From NCBI GenBank assembly GCA_964595625.1, contig CAZQQU010000031.1, forward strand, positions 1 to 5,403: DNA of 5,403 nt. The letters are read 5' to 3'. Below the pieces are notes generated by a model. The model was not told the DNA's origin. It was given only the letters and a program-made list of their open reading frames with translations, and searched no databases. The DNA comes from CAZQQU01 sp964595625 (GTDB lineage: Bacteria; Bacteroidota; Bacteroidia; Flavobacteriales; Flavobacteriaceae). Shown here one piece after another: positions 1 to 5,341 of this stretch. Made by a program: the position numbers and the translations under genes. Numbering within the stretch: position 1 is the first letter of the stretch; every line of letters starts with the position of its first letter.

Positions 1-147
1 TTTTCTAATTTTTAAAAGTTAATAATAGAAAATTCCATTACTTTTTGAAAGCAATGAAAAGGTTTAAGTTTATATATTTTGGACAGTTACTTATAGCTTC
101 ATCGGATTATATTTTTTTATGTTCAACATTCTGTTTGGTAAAATTAC
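1..147. other. Left-end flank: remainder of a neighbouring cassette, no gene seen
   Basis: This AT-rich stretch lies beyond the leftmost site. On the minus strand it should be the start of the next cassette, beginning GTTAGCGGTA at 154-145. The ATG at 129-127 opens a frame of only 12 codons, and I find no longer minus-strand frame with a start. Either the cassette carries a gene that starts outside the window or on the other strand, or it is gene-less. Its partner end lies outside the window, so the terminal-repeat test cannot be made. Confidence 0.4.
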
Positions 148-280
148 CGCTAACGGTTCTCGTGTATGGCTCGTTGCGGAAAATCAGCTATGATTTTCCG
201 CCGTAACTCAAAGATAGCAAATTGCAATGAATTCCGAATTGGAATTCAGCCACAATGAGCTATACACGTTGTTAGGCACA
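148..280 (-). repeat. attC-like palindromic site 1 (short class, GTGTAT subtype)
   Basis: The outer arms are AAC at 152-154 with CGTGTATGGCTCGTTG at 161-176, and CAATGAGCTATACACG at 253-268 with GTT at 271-273. The arms pair over 16 positions, with two G-T wobbles. The spacer between AAC and the stem is 6 nt (GGTTCT) on the left and 2 nt (TT) on the right, so the site is asymmetric and has a direction. AAC to GTT spans 122 nt. The right end, GTTAGGCACA, is the terminal repeat of the lipoprotein cassette to its right and fits the integron R' consensus GTTRRRY exactly. The centre folds into two further hairpins (176-201 and 228-248). Confidence 0.75.
176..201. repeat. Inner hairpin of site 1
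   Basis: GCGGAAAATCA at 176-186 and TGATTTTCCGC at 191-201 form a perfect 11-bp stem with a 4-nt loop (GCTA). A second perfect stem, TGAATTCC/GGAATTCA, lies at 228-248 with a 5-nt loop. Both sit between the outer arms, so a folded single strand of this site would be a branched cruciform, not a simple hairpin. Confidence 0.7.
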
Positions 281-281
281 G

Positions 282-917
282 TTATTTTAATTCAAATTTT
301 TCTTTGTCAATTTCCTTTTCAGTCAATTCAGTCGCCAAATAAGTTATTTTAAATTCATCTGTTTCGATTGAGAATTTTAGATAAGGTCTTTTGGCAAGTT
401 CATAATATTTATTCAGATAGAAATCGTTGTGGTCAGAATATAATTCGGGATTGATTTTCGGACTTTCGGAATTGTAGCAATAATTCAAAGTCACATTTTG
501 ATTGTATTTGCTTATCGCTTTGAATTCGTAGCACTCACAATCTAAATCCATTATTTTCTGATTTTTGATTTTCCCTTTGCTCAATAATTTGAGAGAGTTT
601 TCTCTTGTGTCCAAAGAGTCAACTTGAGAACTGTTTTTGTTCGTAAAATAGAGTTTAGCTTTTTTCGCAAAATAATATTGTGAATCAGCTCCAAATTCAG
701 CACTATTCAGATGAACTCTACGGAAGTTTCCATTTACAGAGTAATACATTAATAAACTGTCTCCATATTTGTCATTCAATTGTTTTTGAAATCCGTCTGG
801 TGCTAATTCAGTTGTTGTGATTTCGGTTGAGAACTTTATAATTCCCTCAAAGTTGTTTTGTCCGTTTGAACTACAACTTGTTAAAATAAAAAAAGCTAAT
901 ATTATTAATCTGTTCAT
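282..917 (-). CDS. Exported lipoprotein, DUF4412/GLPGLI-like (hypothetical)
   Basis: A 211-residue protein with a short type II signal peptide: hydrophobic residues 4-12, lipobox LTSC, lipidated Cys at 15, then a Ser/Asn-rich linker. It should be anchored in the envelope facing the periplasm or cell surface. The mature part opens with FEGIIKFSTEI, has a central LDCECYEF segment (Cys127, Cys129; a third Cys at 147) and ends ATELTEKEIDKEKFELK. This order, a beta strand after the signal, a mid-protein Cys strand, and a closing 'F-x-L' strand, resembles the Bacteroidota DUF4412/GLPGLI-type exported proteins with a LolA-like fold. I infer this from pattern only; the function is unknown. The start ATG at 917 gives a complete signal peptide and lies 9 nt inside the terminal repeat at 927-936. 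The stop is 1 nt from the opposite repeat (271-280). No Shine-Dalgarno is seen; AAAA precedes the ATG. Confidence 0.85.
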   Translation of the reverse strand: MNRLIILAFFILTSCSSNGQNNFEGIIKFSTEITTTELAPDGFQKQLNDKYGDSLLMYYSVNGNFRRVHLNSAEFGADSQYYFAKKAKLYFTNKNSSQVDSLDTRENSLKLLSKGKIKNQKIMDLDCECYEFKAISKYNQNVTLNYCYNSESPKINPELYSDHNDFYLNKYYELAKRPYLKFSIETDEFKITYLATELTEKEIDKEKFELK

Positions 918-926
918 TTTTCTAAT

Positions 927-1125
927 TGTGCCTAACGTTTCGGGGCTTGGCGTCAGTGGCGGAAATTGAAGCGAAAAGTTTCAATTTAGCGACACGGTAA
1001 GCAAAAGCCAATTAATTGAATAAATTTAAGAAAAAAGTCAATATAATTGGCTTTTTGCGGAATAGAAAGCCGAAACTTCAATCATAGCCTTAACCCGCCA
1101 TTGCGCCAAACCCTTGTTGTACGCA
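927..1125 (-). repeat. attC-like palindromic site 2 (long class, GGCTTGGCG subtype)
   Basis: The left end, TGTGCCTAAC (927-936), is the start repeat of the lipoprotein cassette. The right end, GTTGTACGCA (1116-1125), is the end repeat of the next cassette. The two differ beyond AAC/GTT, as expected for a junction between two different cassettes. The outer arms GGGGCTTGGCGTCAGTGGCGG... (from 942; first 20 bases and one more) and CCGCCATTGCGCCAAACCC (1096-1113) pair with one extra base in the left arm. Spacers are about 5 nt on the left and 2 nt on the right. AAC to GTT is 185 nt. The extra length comes from an inner stem-loop at 1001-1058. A smaller stem AAATTGAA/TTCAATTT lies at 963-987. Confidence 0.75.
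1001..1058. repeat. Large inner stem-loop of site 2
   Basis: GCAAAAGCCAATTA at 1001-1014 pairs with TAATTGGCTTTTTGC at 1044-1058 over 14 bp with one bulged T. The loop is AT-rich and contains the run AAGAAAAAAGTCAATA. Removing these 58 nt would bring the site down to about the length of the short sites. Confidence 0.7.
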
Positions 1126-1129
1126 GTAT

Positions 1130-1912
1130 TTATATTGATTTAAAAGTTAAAAAAGCATAATCAATTTTAGTATCAATTACCCCAATCTCTTTTTGATAAA
1201 ATGAATTATTACAACTTAGGTCAAATTTATAAATATTTTTATATTTTTTACCTGCGATATCTTCATAAGTAATTGTTAGCTTTGGTTTTGGAAAATGTTT
1301 AAACTCCTCGTGTTCAAATCTTTTACAGATTTCAATATCCATTTTATTTTTAATTAAAACATAGTCCATATGAATACTTGTAATAATCATAGGTATTGTC
1401 GAGGGTTTTTTATTAGATCTTAAATTTTCTGGCTTTATGAAGTCAATTTTATTTCCTCTACTTAAATTATCAAATTGATAATGACTAAAATATTCACCAT
1501 TTTTAGTTATAATAACCGAATTTTCATCATTTCTAATTTGATAATTTAATTCATTATCTAATTCGCATAATATTTTAATAGCTTTTTTAAAGTCAAAATC
1601 CCATTGATATCTAACTTTGTTAGCTATTCCATACCCAATGTTTTCTAAAAATACTTGTGAGCTTATTGAATGTTTTGATAAATCTTCTTTATTTTCAGGT
1701 TCATATAAATTGTGTAGTTTATAATAATAGAAATTATTACGATTTGCTATTGGATTTCCTTTAACCGACAATGTGAATTCGTTAAGAAAAAGTCTAGGAC
1801 GGTACATTGCTCGTCGTTGCTTAATTAATTCTGTTAAAGCGTAAAGTGCAATTATACTCGATATAAAAGTTCCAATTCCGGATAGATTACTTATTATTTT
1901 TTCAATGCACAT
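1130..1912 (-). CDS. Single-pass membrane protein with large soluble domain (hypothetical)
   Basis: A 260-residue protein. One membrane helix lies at about residues 11-30 (GIGTFISSIIALYALTEL), followed by a basic stretch KQRR and RPRLFL, which suggests the N-terminus is outside and the large C-terminal domain is cytoplasmic. The soluble part contains VFLENIGYGIANKVRY (about 87-102) and LTITYEDIAGKKY (about 212-224). The same order, helix then 'L-x-N-x-G-x-G-x-A' then 'Y-x-D-x-x-G', occurs in a widespread family of uncharacterised bacterial membrane proteins. I do not know its function. An upstream in-frame ATG at 1975 is rejected as start because its first 21 codons lie in the palindromic site, beyond the cassette boundary. 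ATG at 1912 is 14 nt inside the repeat 1927-1936. The stop is 4 nt from the opposite repeat. The gene is more AT-rich than the sites around it. Confidence 0.85.
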   Translation of the reverse strand: MCIEKIISNLSGIGTFISSIIALYALTELIKQRRAMYRPRLFLNEFTLSVKGNPIANRNNFYYYKLHNLYEPENKEDLSKHSISSQVFLENIGYGIANKVRYQWDFDFKKAIKILCELDNELNYQIRNDENSVIITKNGEYFSHYQFDNLSRGNKIDFIKPENLRSNKKPSTIPMIITSIHMDYVLIKNKMDIEICKRFEHEEFKHFPKPKLTITYEDIAGKKYKNIYKFDLSCNNSFYQKEIGVIDTKIDYAFLTFKSI

Positions 1913-1926
1913 GCTATTTCGAATAT

Positions 1927-2063
1927 TGCGTACAACGTTTTCGGGCTTTGCGTTCGGGCGGGTTTCGGAGCACAAAGTTTCAATTTATTACTAAAGTTCA
2001 TTAGGAGCACAAAGCTCCAAGTTTGCACGTCACCCCGCCTGACGCAAAACCCGTGTTGTGCGT
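1927..2063 (-). repeat. attC-like palindromic site 3 (short class, GGCTTTGCG subtype)
   Basis: The left end, TGCGTACAAC (1927-1936), matches the far end of the 260-residue cassette. The right end, GTTGTGCGT (2055-2063), matches the far end of the next cassette. Left arm GGGCTTTGCG then GGCGGG; right arm CCCCGCCTGACGCAAAACCC (2033-2052). Spacers are GTTTTC (6 nt) on the left and GT (2 nt) on the right. AAC to GTT is 124 nt. The centre holds two direct copies of GGAGCACAAAG (1967-1977 and 2004-2014); the second also forms a GGAGC/GCTCC hairpin with ACAAA in the loop. Confidence 0.75.
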
Positions 2064-2076
2064 TCGTTTTTCTTCT

Positions 2077-2703
2077 TTAGTTGTCAAGGTCATTTTCGTT
2101 AATGTCGAGTTCTACTGCTCCTAATTCCGTTAATATTTTGTCCAAATTTAATAATTTGTCCCGAAGTAAATTTTCATTTTCAAGGTCTTGTTCTGTCAGG
2201 TTTATGAGTTGTCCAACTAATAAGTCTTCTCTGAAATTGTGTTCCTTTTTTAGTATTTCTTTCAATTCTTCGTTGTCTGTGAAGTCTATTAACGGTATGA
2301 TTTCAACTTTAAATTTCTTTTGGTCAGGGTCAATGATATTTAGTCGATAGTAGTATTTGTCAATTTTACCTAACAGGAATGTTTCCAGTTCGCTTACTAC
2401 ACTTCCTAAACCGTCAAGTCGTCCATAGAAGTCAAGTTTTTTAAATGCTGGTTTGTCAAAAATCCTTTTCCTGTCAATCAGGTTGTTGTAATTATGAAGT
2501 ACAGAAGCAACAACCACAATAAATGAAAAACCAAAAGCATAAAGTGTCGAGTCAGGTATTCTTTGTAAAATAGGTTGTAAAGTCCAACCGTAACTAATAA
2601 TTGTCGGCAAGAACGTAAATGGAAAAACTAGTAAAAACGATATTGTCAGTCCACGTAAAAGTGTCTGTCTTTCTGCAATTATTATGTTTAGTAGGTCTCT
2701 CAT
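2077..2703 (-). CDS. Two-helix membrane protein with C-terminal coiled region (hypothetical)
   Basis: A 208-residue protein. Two membrane helices lie at about residues 18-40 (GLTISFLLVFPFTFLPTIIS) and 53-70 (LYAFGFSFIVVVASVL). A positively charged stretch follows (DRKR, FKK), then a hydrophilic C-terminal half rich in Glu, Leu and Lys (ELKEILKKEHNF; NENLLRDKLLNLDKIL), probably helical and cytoplasmic. I do not recognise the family. The frame can be extended by 5 codons to a TTG at 2718, but that TTG is inside the terminal repeat (2711-2719), so I prefer ATG at 2703, 7 nt inside it. No Shine-Dalgarno is visible. The stop is 13 nt from the opposite repeat at 2055-2063. Confidence 0.82.
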   Translation of the reverse strand: MRDLLNIIIAERQTLLRGLTISFLLVFPFTFLPTIISYGWTLQPILQRIPDSTLYAFGFSFIVVVASVLHNYNNLIDRKRIFDKPAFKKLDFYGRLDGLGSVVSELETFLLGKIDKYYYRLNIIDPDQKKFKVEIIPLIDFTDNEELKEILKKEHNFREDLLVGQLINLTEQDLENENLLRDKLLNLDKILTELGAVELDINENDLDN

Positions 2704-2710
2704 TAAAATG

Positions 2711-2846
2711 ACGCACAACGGTTTTGTGTATGGTTAGTGGCGTGTTTAAGCACGAAATTTAGTAAATAAAAACCAAATAGAAAATCCGCGAGGATTTTCT
2801 TAAGTAGGCGAGAACCAGCCATTAATTATACACGGTGTTCTACACC
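2711..2846 (-). repeat. attC-like palindromic site 4 (short class, GTGTAT subtype)
   Basis: The left end, ACGCACAAC (2711-2719), pairs with GTTGTGCGT at the far side of the 208-residue gene. The right end, GTTCTACACC (2837-2846), pairs with the far side of the next gene. Left arm GTGTATGGTTAGTGGC; right arm CAGCCATTAATTATACAC (2816-2833). Spacers are GGTTTT (6 nt) on the left and GGT (3 nt) on the right. AAC to GTT is 123 nt. A perfect 9-bp inner stem, AGAAAATCC/GGATTTTCT, lies at 2779-2800 with a GCGA loop. Confidence 0.75.
2779..2800. repeat. Inner hairpin of site 4 with GCGA loop
   Basis: AGAAAATCC (2779-2787) and GGATTTTCT (2792-2800) form a perfect 9-bp stem closed by the tetraloop GCGA, which is of the GNRA kind if transcribed. 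The stem resembles the one in site 1 (GGAAAATCA/TGATTTTCC), so the two sites share an inner module as well as outer arms. Confidence 0.65.
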
Positions 2847-2850
2847 GTTT

Positions 2851-3549
2851 TTATTCTTCTGTTGTTTCGTTTTCCATTTTCGGCGGTGGTGGCGGTGGCG
2901 GTGGCGGTGGAAAATAACCATTCACTCCAATAATTCCAATAAATTCCTCTTTTAATAAGTCTTTCTCGGTTTCTGTCAAATCCGAAATATCTTTTTTAAA
3001 CTTACTTAAAGAAACTTCATTACTATAAATTTTTATTCCTTTTAGAGTTTCATAAACTCTCTTTTTTACTAAATCAGGTTTTAGTTCCGTATCCCATTGC
3101 ATAAGATAAAGAAGATTTTTTCTTTCAGTTCCAATAATCCTTTCTTTAGTCGCTTTGATTAATTTCTTTTCTAAACTTTCGTCTGACTTAACCATTTCAT
3201 AATCAACAAGAACTTGGTTTTCTTTATTTATTATAATTGGAATAAGATTATGTGGCATTGTATTCCAATTACAATTTTTGTTTGCAAATGCAGGAAACTC
3301 AATAATCCTATCTTGGTAATTTATTCTTGCCGTAAATCTTGAATTCTCGCACAAGTCAGTTTTTGTTTGTATTTCAATACTTCTCAACAATAAAGAGTCC
3401 GATAATGAAAAATCAATTGTTGCAATTAATTCCTTTTCATCACTTTTGTTTTTAAAAAAATCCGCAACCTTTTCAACTTCATCATTGTTTTTACAACTTA
3501 TGGCTGAAATTAATAGTAATGTTAATGATATGTACAGAGTTTTTTTCAA
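2851..3549 (-). CDS. Exported lipoprotein with C-terminal polyproline tract, TTG start
   Basis: A 232-residue protein with a clear lipoprotein signal: KK near the N-terminus, hydrophobic residues 5-17, lipobox ISAISC with lipidated Cys at 19, then an acidic/Asn linker. Two more Cys lie at 67 and 93. The C-terminus carries ten consecutive prolines (214-223) followed by a charged tail KMENETTEE. Residues about 103-175 (IPIIINKENQVLVDYE...WDTELKPDLVKKRVYETLKGI) loosely recall the periplasmic domain of ExbD/TolR; this is weak and unproven. The only start that gives the complete signal peptide is TTG at 3549, 2 nt inside the terminal repeat 3552-3561. No in-frame ATG precedes the lipobox. The stop is 4 nt from the opposite repeat. 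Function unknown. Translation of the proline run would be expected to need EF-P. Confidence 0.82.
   Translation of the reverse strand: MKKTLYISLTLLLISAISCKNNDEVEKVADFFKNKSDEKELIATIDFSLSDSLLLRSIEIQTKTDLCENSRFTARINYQDRIIEFPAFANKNCNWNTMPHNLIPIIINKENQVLVDYEMVKSDESLEKKLIKATKERIIGTERKNLLYLMQWDTELKPDLVKKRVYETLKGIKIYSNEVSLSKFKKDISDLTETEKDLLKEEFIGIIGVNGYFPPPPPPPPPPKMENETTEE
2881..2910. repeat. CGGTGG-type microsatellite encoding ten prolines
   Basis: Thirty bases of in-frame CGG/TGG triplets (CCG/CCA on the coding strand) with a near-perfect 6-nt period at 2892-2910. It is by far the most GC-rich run within any gene here. Slippage in whole 3- or 6-nt steps would change only the number of prolines. 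Confidence 0.85.
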
Positions 3550-3551
3550 AT

Positions 3552-3750
3552 GGTGTAGAACGGTTTTGTATATGGCTCGTAGCGTGCAAATTAGCGATAA
3601 CTTTTCGGTTAAGCACGAGCCGAATTTTTTAATTTTCTTATTACCTTTTTTCTCAATAAGCCAAATTAAAAAATTTGGCGGACTCGCAAATATGCCTTAA
3701 CTTCGATTAAGCAACTAATTAGCTATGAGCTATATACGGTGTTGTGGTGC
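3552..3750 (-). repeat. attC-like palindromic site 5 (long class, GTATAT subtype)
   Basis: The left end, GGTGTAGAAC (3552-3561), pairs with the far end of the polyproline lipoprotein cassette. The right end, GTTGTGGTGC (3741-3750), pairs with the far end of the next cassette. Left arm GTATATGGCTCGTAGC (3568-3583); right arm GCTATGAGCTATATAC (3722-3737), paired with two G-T wobbles. Spacers are GGTTTT (6 nt) on the left and GGT (3 nt) on the right. AAC to GTT is 185 nt, exactly as in site 2 although the arms belong to the other subtype. The extra length is an inner stem-loop at 3616-3686. A small stem CTTAA/TTAAG lies at 3696-3711. Confidence 0.75.
3616..3686. repeat. Large inner stem-loop of site 5
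   Basis: CCGAATTTTTTAATTT (3620-3635) pairs with AAATTAAAAAATTTGG (3663-3678) over 16 positions with one G-T wobble. CGAG (3616-3619) and CTCG (3683-3686) extend the stem after a short bulge. Read on the minus strand the loop contains GAGAAAAAAGGTAATA, which resembles the loop of site 2 on the plus strand. Confidence 0.7.
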
Positions 3751-3782
3751 GTTTTTATTCCGCGTATTGTTTTTTCAGTTGT

Positions 3783-4253
3783 CTATTTAACTTTTTGTAA
3801 ATCCAAATATTTTTTAAAATTTTTATGTAATCGATTATTCAAAAACATTCCCAAGAGATAAAATAAAATTCCAACCGTTATTACAATTAGTCCAAAAGTT
3901 AAGTTTCCATTATTTGACTTTGCTACTATTGTGATAATTGTTCCGATTAATATAGTAAGAATAGGAAAAATAGATATGACCGGATTTGGTTTAATGTTTA
4001 GCTTTAATAATGTGCCTTTTCCTGATTCTATGATTTTCCCTGTCAAATAAGCTGTTTTTCTTTTAAAATTTGGTACATACCAAGTTATATAAGTCCATTT
4101 ATCATAAGCTGAAAACTCATTCTGACTTGTGAATTTTCCAACAAAGCTTAAGTTACTTTGTTCGAAAATATCTGCAATCTTTTGTCTTAAATTATCTCCA
4201 TTCAGATTTGAGGAATAATTTATTTCATCAGTATTTAGTATCTCTTTAATCAT
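3783..4253 (-). CDS. Two-helix membrane protein with N-terminal soluble domain (hypothetical)
   Basis: A 156-residue protein. The first 90 residues are soluble, with a helical start (DNLRQKIADIF) and a strand-rich part containing FSAYDKWTYITWYVPNF (47-63), YLTGKI and GTLLKLNIKPN. Two membrane helices follow at about 92-110 (ISIFPILTILIGTIITIV) and 118-138 (GLIVITVGILFYLLGMFL), then a short basic tail (RLHKNFKKY). Both termini should lie on the same side, probably the cytoplasm. I recognise the general look of a small Bacteroidota hypothetical family but no function. ATG at 4253 is the first start and gives the whole domain. It has a 152-nt leader inside its cassette, far longer than its neighbours. 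The stop is 32 nt from the repeat at 3741-3750. Confidence 0.85.
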   Translation of the reverse strand: MIKEILNTDEINYSSNLNGDNLRQKIADIFEQSNLSFVGKFTSQNEFSAYDKWTYITWYVPNFKRKTAYLTGKIIESGKGTLLKLNIKPNPVISIFPILTILIGTIITIVAKSNNGNLTFGLIVITVGILFYLLGMFLNNRLHKNFKKYLDLQKVK

Positions 4254-4405
4254 TTTCTATATATGTATTTTTCCAATTAAGTAACTTATATTAACTTGTT
4301 TTGTTTCGTATTTTCTCAATTATCAAATAAAGTAAAGATATTAAAGAAGGTATTCCGTTTCAGTTGTCGCAAAATTTATCGGTTGTCACGGTTTTTTTTT
4401 TAAAT
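4254..4405 (-). promoter_or_regulatory. Long cassette leader, possible internal promoter
   Basis: The 152 nt between the terminal repeat (4406-4415) and the start at 4253 hold no open frame that I can support and are very AT-rich, with a ten-T run at 4391-4400. On the minus strand TATCTTTA (4340-4333) is one base away from the Bacteroidota -7 box TAnnTTTG, but I find no TTG at the usual distance upstream. This is the only cassette with room for its own promoter; the promoter itself is not demonstrated. Confidence 0.2.
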
Positions 4406-4543
4406 GCACCACAACGTTTTGGCGCTTGGCGCAGTGGCGGATTTCGGAGCACAAAACTGTCAATACACCACAAAAGTTGATGCGAGGCAGAATGTTCAAT
4501 TAACCACGTTACCCGCCATTGAGCCAAACGCCTGTTGTGTGCT
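4406..4543 (-). repeat. attC-like palindromic site 6 (short class, GGCTTGGCG subtype)
   Basis: The left end, GCACCACAAC (4406-4415), pairs with the far end of the 156-residue cassette. The right end, GTTGTGTGCT (4534-4543), pairs with the far end of the last cassette. Left arm GGCGCTTGGCGCAGTGGCGG (4421-4440); right arm CCGCCATTGAGCCAAACGCC (4513-4532). Spacers are 5 nt (GTTTT) on the left and 1 nt on the right. AAC to GTT is 124 nt. The centre begins TTTCGGAGCACAAA (4442-4455), identical to 14 nt at the same place in site 3. Confidence 0.75.
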
Positions 4544-4559
4544 GTGGTTTTGTCTTTCG

Positions 4560-5309
4560 TCATCGTTGCCATCCTTCAATTATATAATTTTTTTCGGTAA
4601 GTTTTCTCTCTTGTCCTTTGTCGGGTTGATACCATACTTCAAATCTTGCGGCATAAGGTTTCCCCCAATCCCCTTCGTAAATTGTAAAATGTTCACTTGT
4701 CTCGAATTTCTTCAACTCTTTGTTCGTGTTACCAACTCTAATAGAACTTCTCTTAGTCAATCTATTTTCAGAAAGTCTGTCATTTTTTGTTATTTCATAA
4801 ACTTTCAAGAATACAGTTCCGCTGTCAATCTTACTTAGCCATATTTCATATTCATAGAGTCCTGGTTGAAATGAGCGATAGAGTTCAAAGTCATACAACT
4901 GTGGTTCGTCTGATAGTGTATCTGTCTCTTTCTCTATGTTATAGTATCCATCACCGTCTCCTTTTGGCTCAAAAATTTCAATATTGTCTGGAATTTTCAA
5001 ATTGTCTGCATACCTGTCAGGCATTGACTGAATTAGCCAAAATTGAGCAATTGCTAAAATAAAAAAAACAAATACTCCAAGTCCGAAGGTCAAAATTGTC
5101 AAAGAAGCAAAAAGCCAATTTCTTTTTGTCAATTGATATACTGTCGAAATTAACAATCCTAAAAGTCCAAGTGCAAAAAGGTAAAATGAATAATCTATAA
5201 GTCTATGGTTTTGGATTATTTCACTTATTACAAAGATCAAAGACGTCAACCCGAAAAAAATCAAAGGTCGCCACCATTTGTCAAAAAAGTATTTTAAAAT
5301 TTTTGTCAT
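4560..5309 (-). CDS. Three-helix membrane protein with C-terminal soluble domain (hypothetical)
   Basis: A 249-residue protein. Three membrane helices lie at about residues 14-31, 40-60 and 66-94. A hydrophilic domain of about 150 residues follows, rich in aromatic and charged residues, with LYDFELYRSFQPGLYEYEIW (about 138-157), GTVFLKVYEITKNDRLS, and FTIYEGDWGKPYAARFEVWY near 208-227. The pattern suggests a beta-sandwich-like domain on the outer face of the membrane, but I cannot name the family or a function. ATG at 5309 is chosen: it lies 32 nt inside the terminal repeat 5342-5351 and has a purine-rich AGAAAG just upstream. An out-of-frame ATG at 5342-5340, directly at the repeat, opens only 7 codons. 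The stop is 16 nt from the opposite repeat. Confidence 0.85.
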   Translation of the reverse strand: MTKILKYFFDKWWRPLIFFGLTSLIFVISEIIQNHRLIDYSFYLFALGLLGLLISTVYQLTKRNWLFASLTILTFGLGVFVFFILAIAQFWLIQSMPDRYADNLKIPDNIEIFEPKGDGDGYYNIEKETDTLSDEPQLYDFELYRSFQPGLYEYEIWLSKIDSGTVFLKVYEITKNDRLSENRLTKRSSIRVGNTNKELKKFETSEHFTIYEGDWGKPYAARFEVWYQPDKGQERKLTEKNYIIEGWQR

Positions 5310-5341
5310 ACTTTCTGTTAGTTAGTGATCGTTCTTACCAT

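Noticed and set aside
54..206. Plus-strand frame of 50 codons starting MKRFKFIYFG
   Set aside because: Its second half runs straight through the left arm and inner hairpin of site 1, its direction is opposite to all other genes, and nothing in it is recognisable.
1913..1975. N-terminal extension of the 260-residue gene to the ATG at 1975
   Set aside because: These 21 codons lie in palindromic site 3, beyond the cassette boundary at 1936, and end just before a membrane-protein start that fits well.
2081..2350. Plus-strand Ser/Phe-rich frame of 89 codons, with similar ones at 3446-3700 and 4787-5062
   Set aside because: All are antisense shadows of convincing minus-strand genes, with the Ser/Phe/Leu bias typical of the reverse complement of AT-rich coding DNA.
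2833..2852. Intrinsic terminator on the plus strand: CGGTGT, 3-nt loop, ACACCG, then five T
   Set aside because: No plus-strand gene lies upstream, and the hairpin arises where the arm of site 4 meets the cassette's terminal repeat; it is better explained as part of the site.
4360..4572. Minus-strand frame of 70 codons across site 6
   Set aside because: It is encoded almost wholly by the palindrome and by the cassette leader, overlaps the end of the three-helix gene, and has no protein-like features; the frame stays open only because the site is GC-rich.
4404..4838. Plus-strand frame of 144 codons
   Set aside because: It is antisense to the three-helix gene and begins inside site 6; its composition is that of the complement of a real gene.
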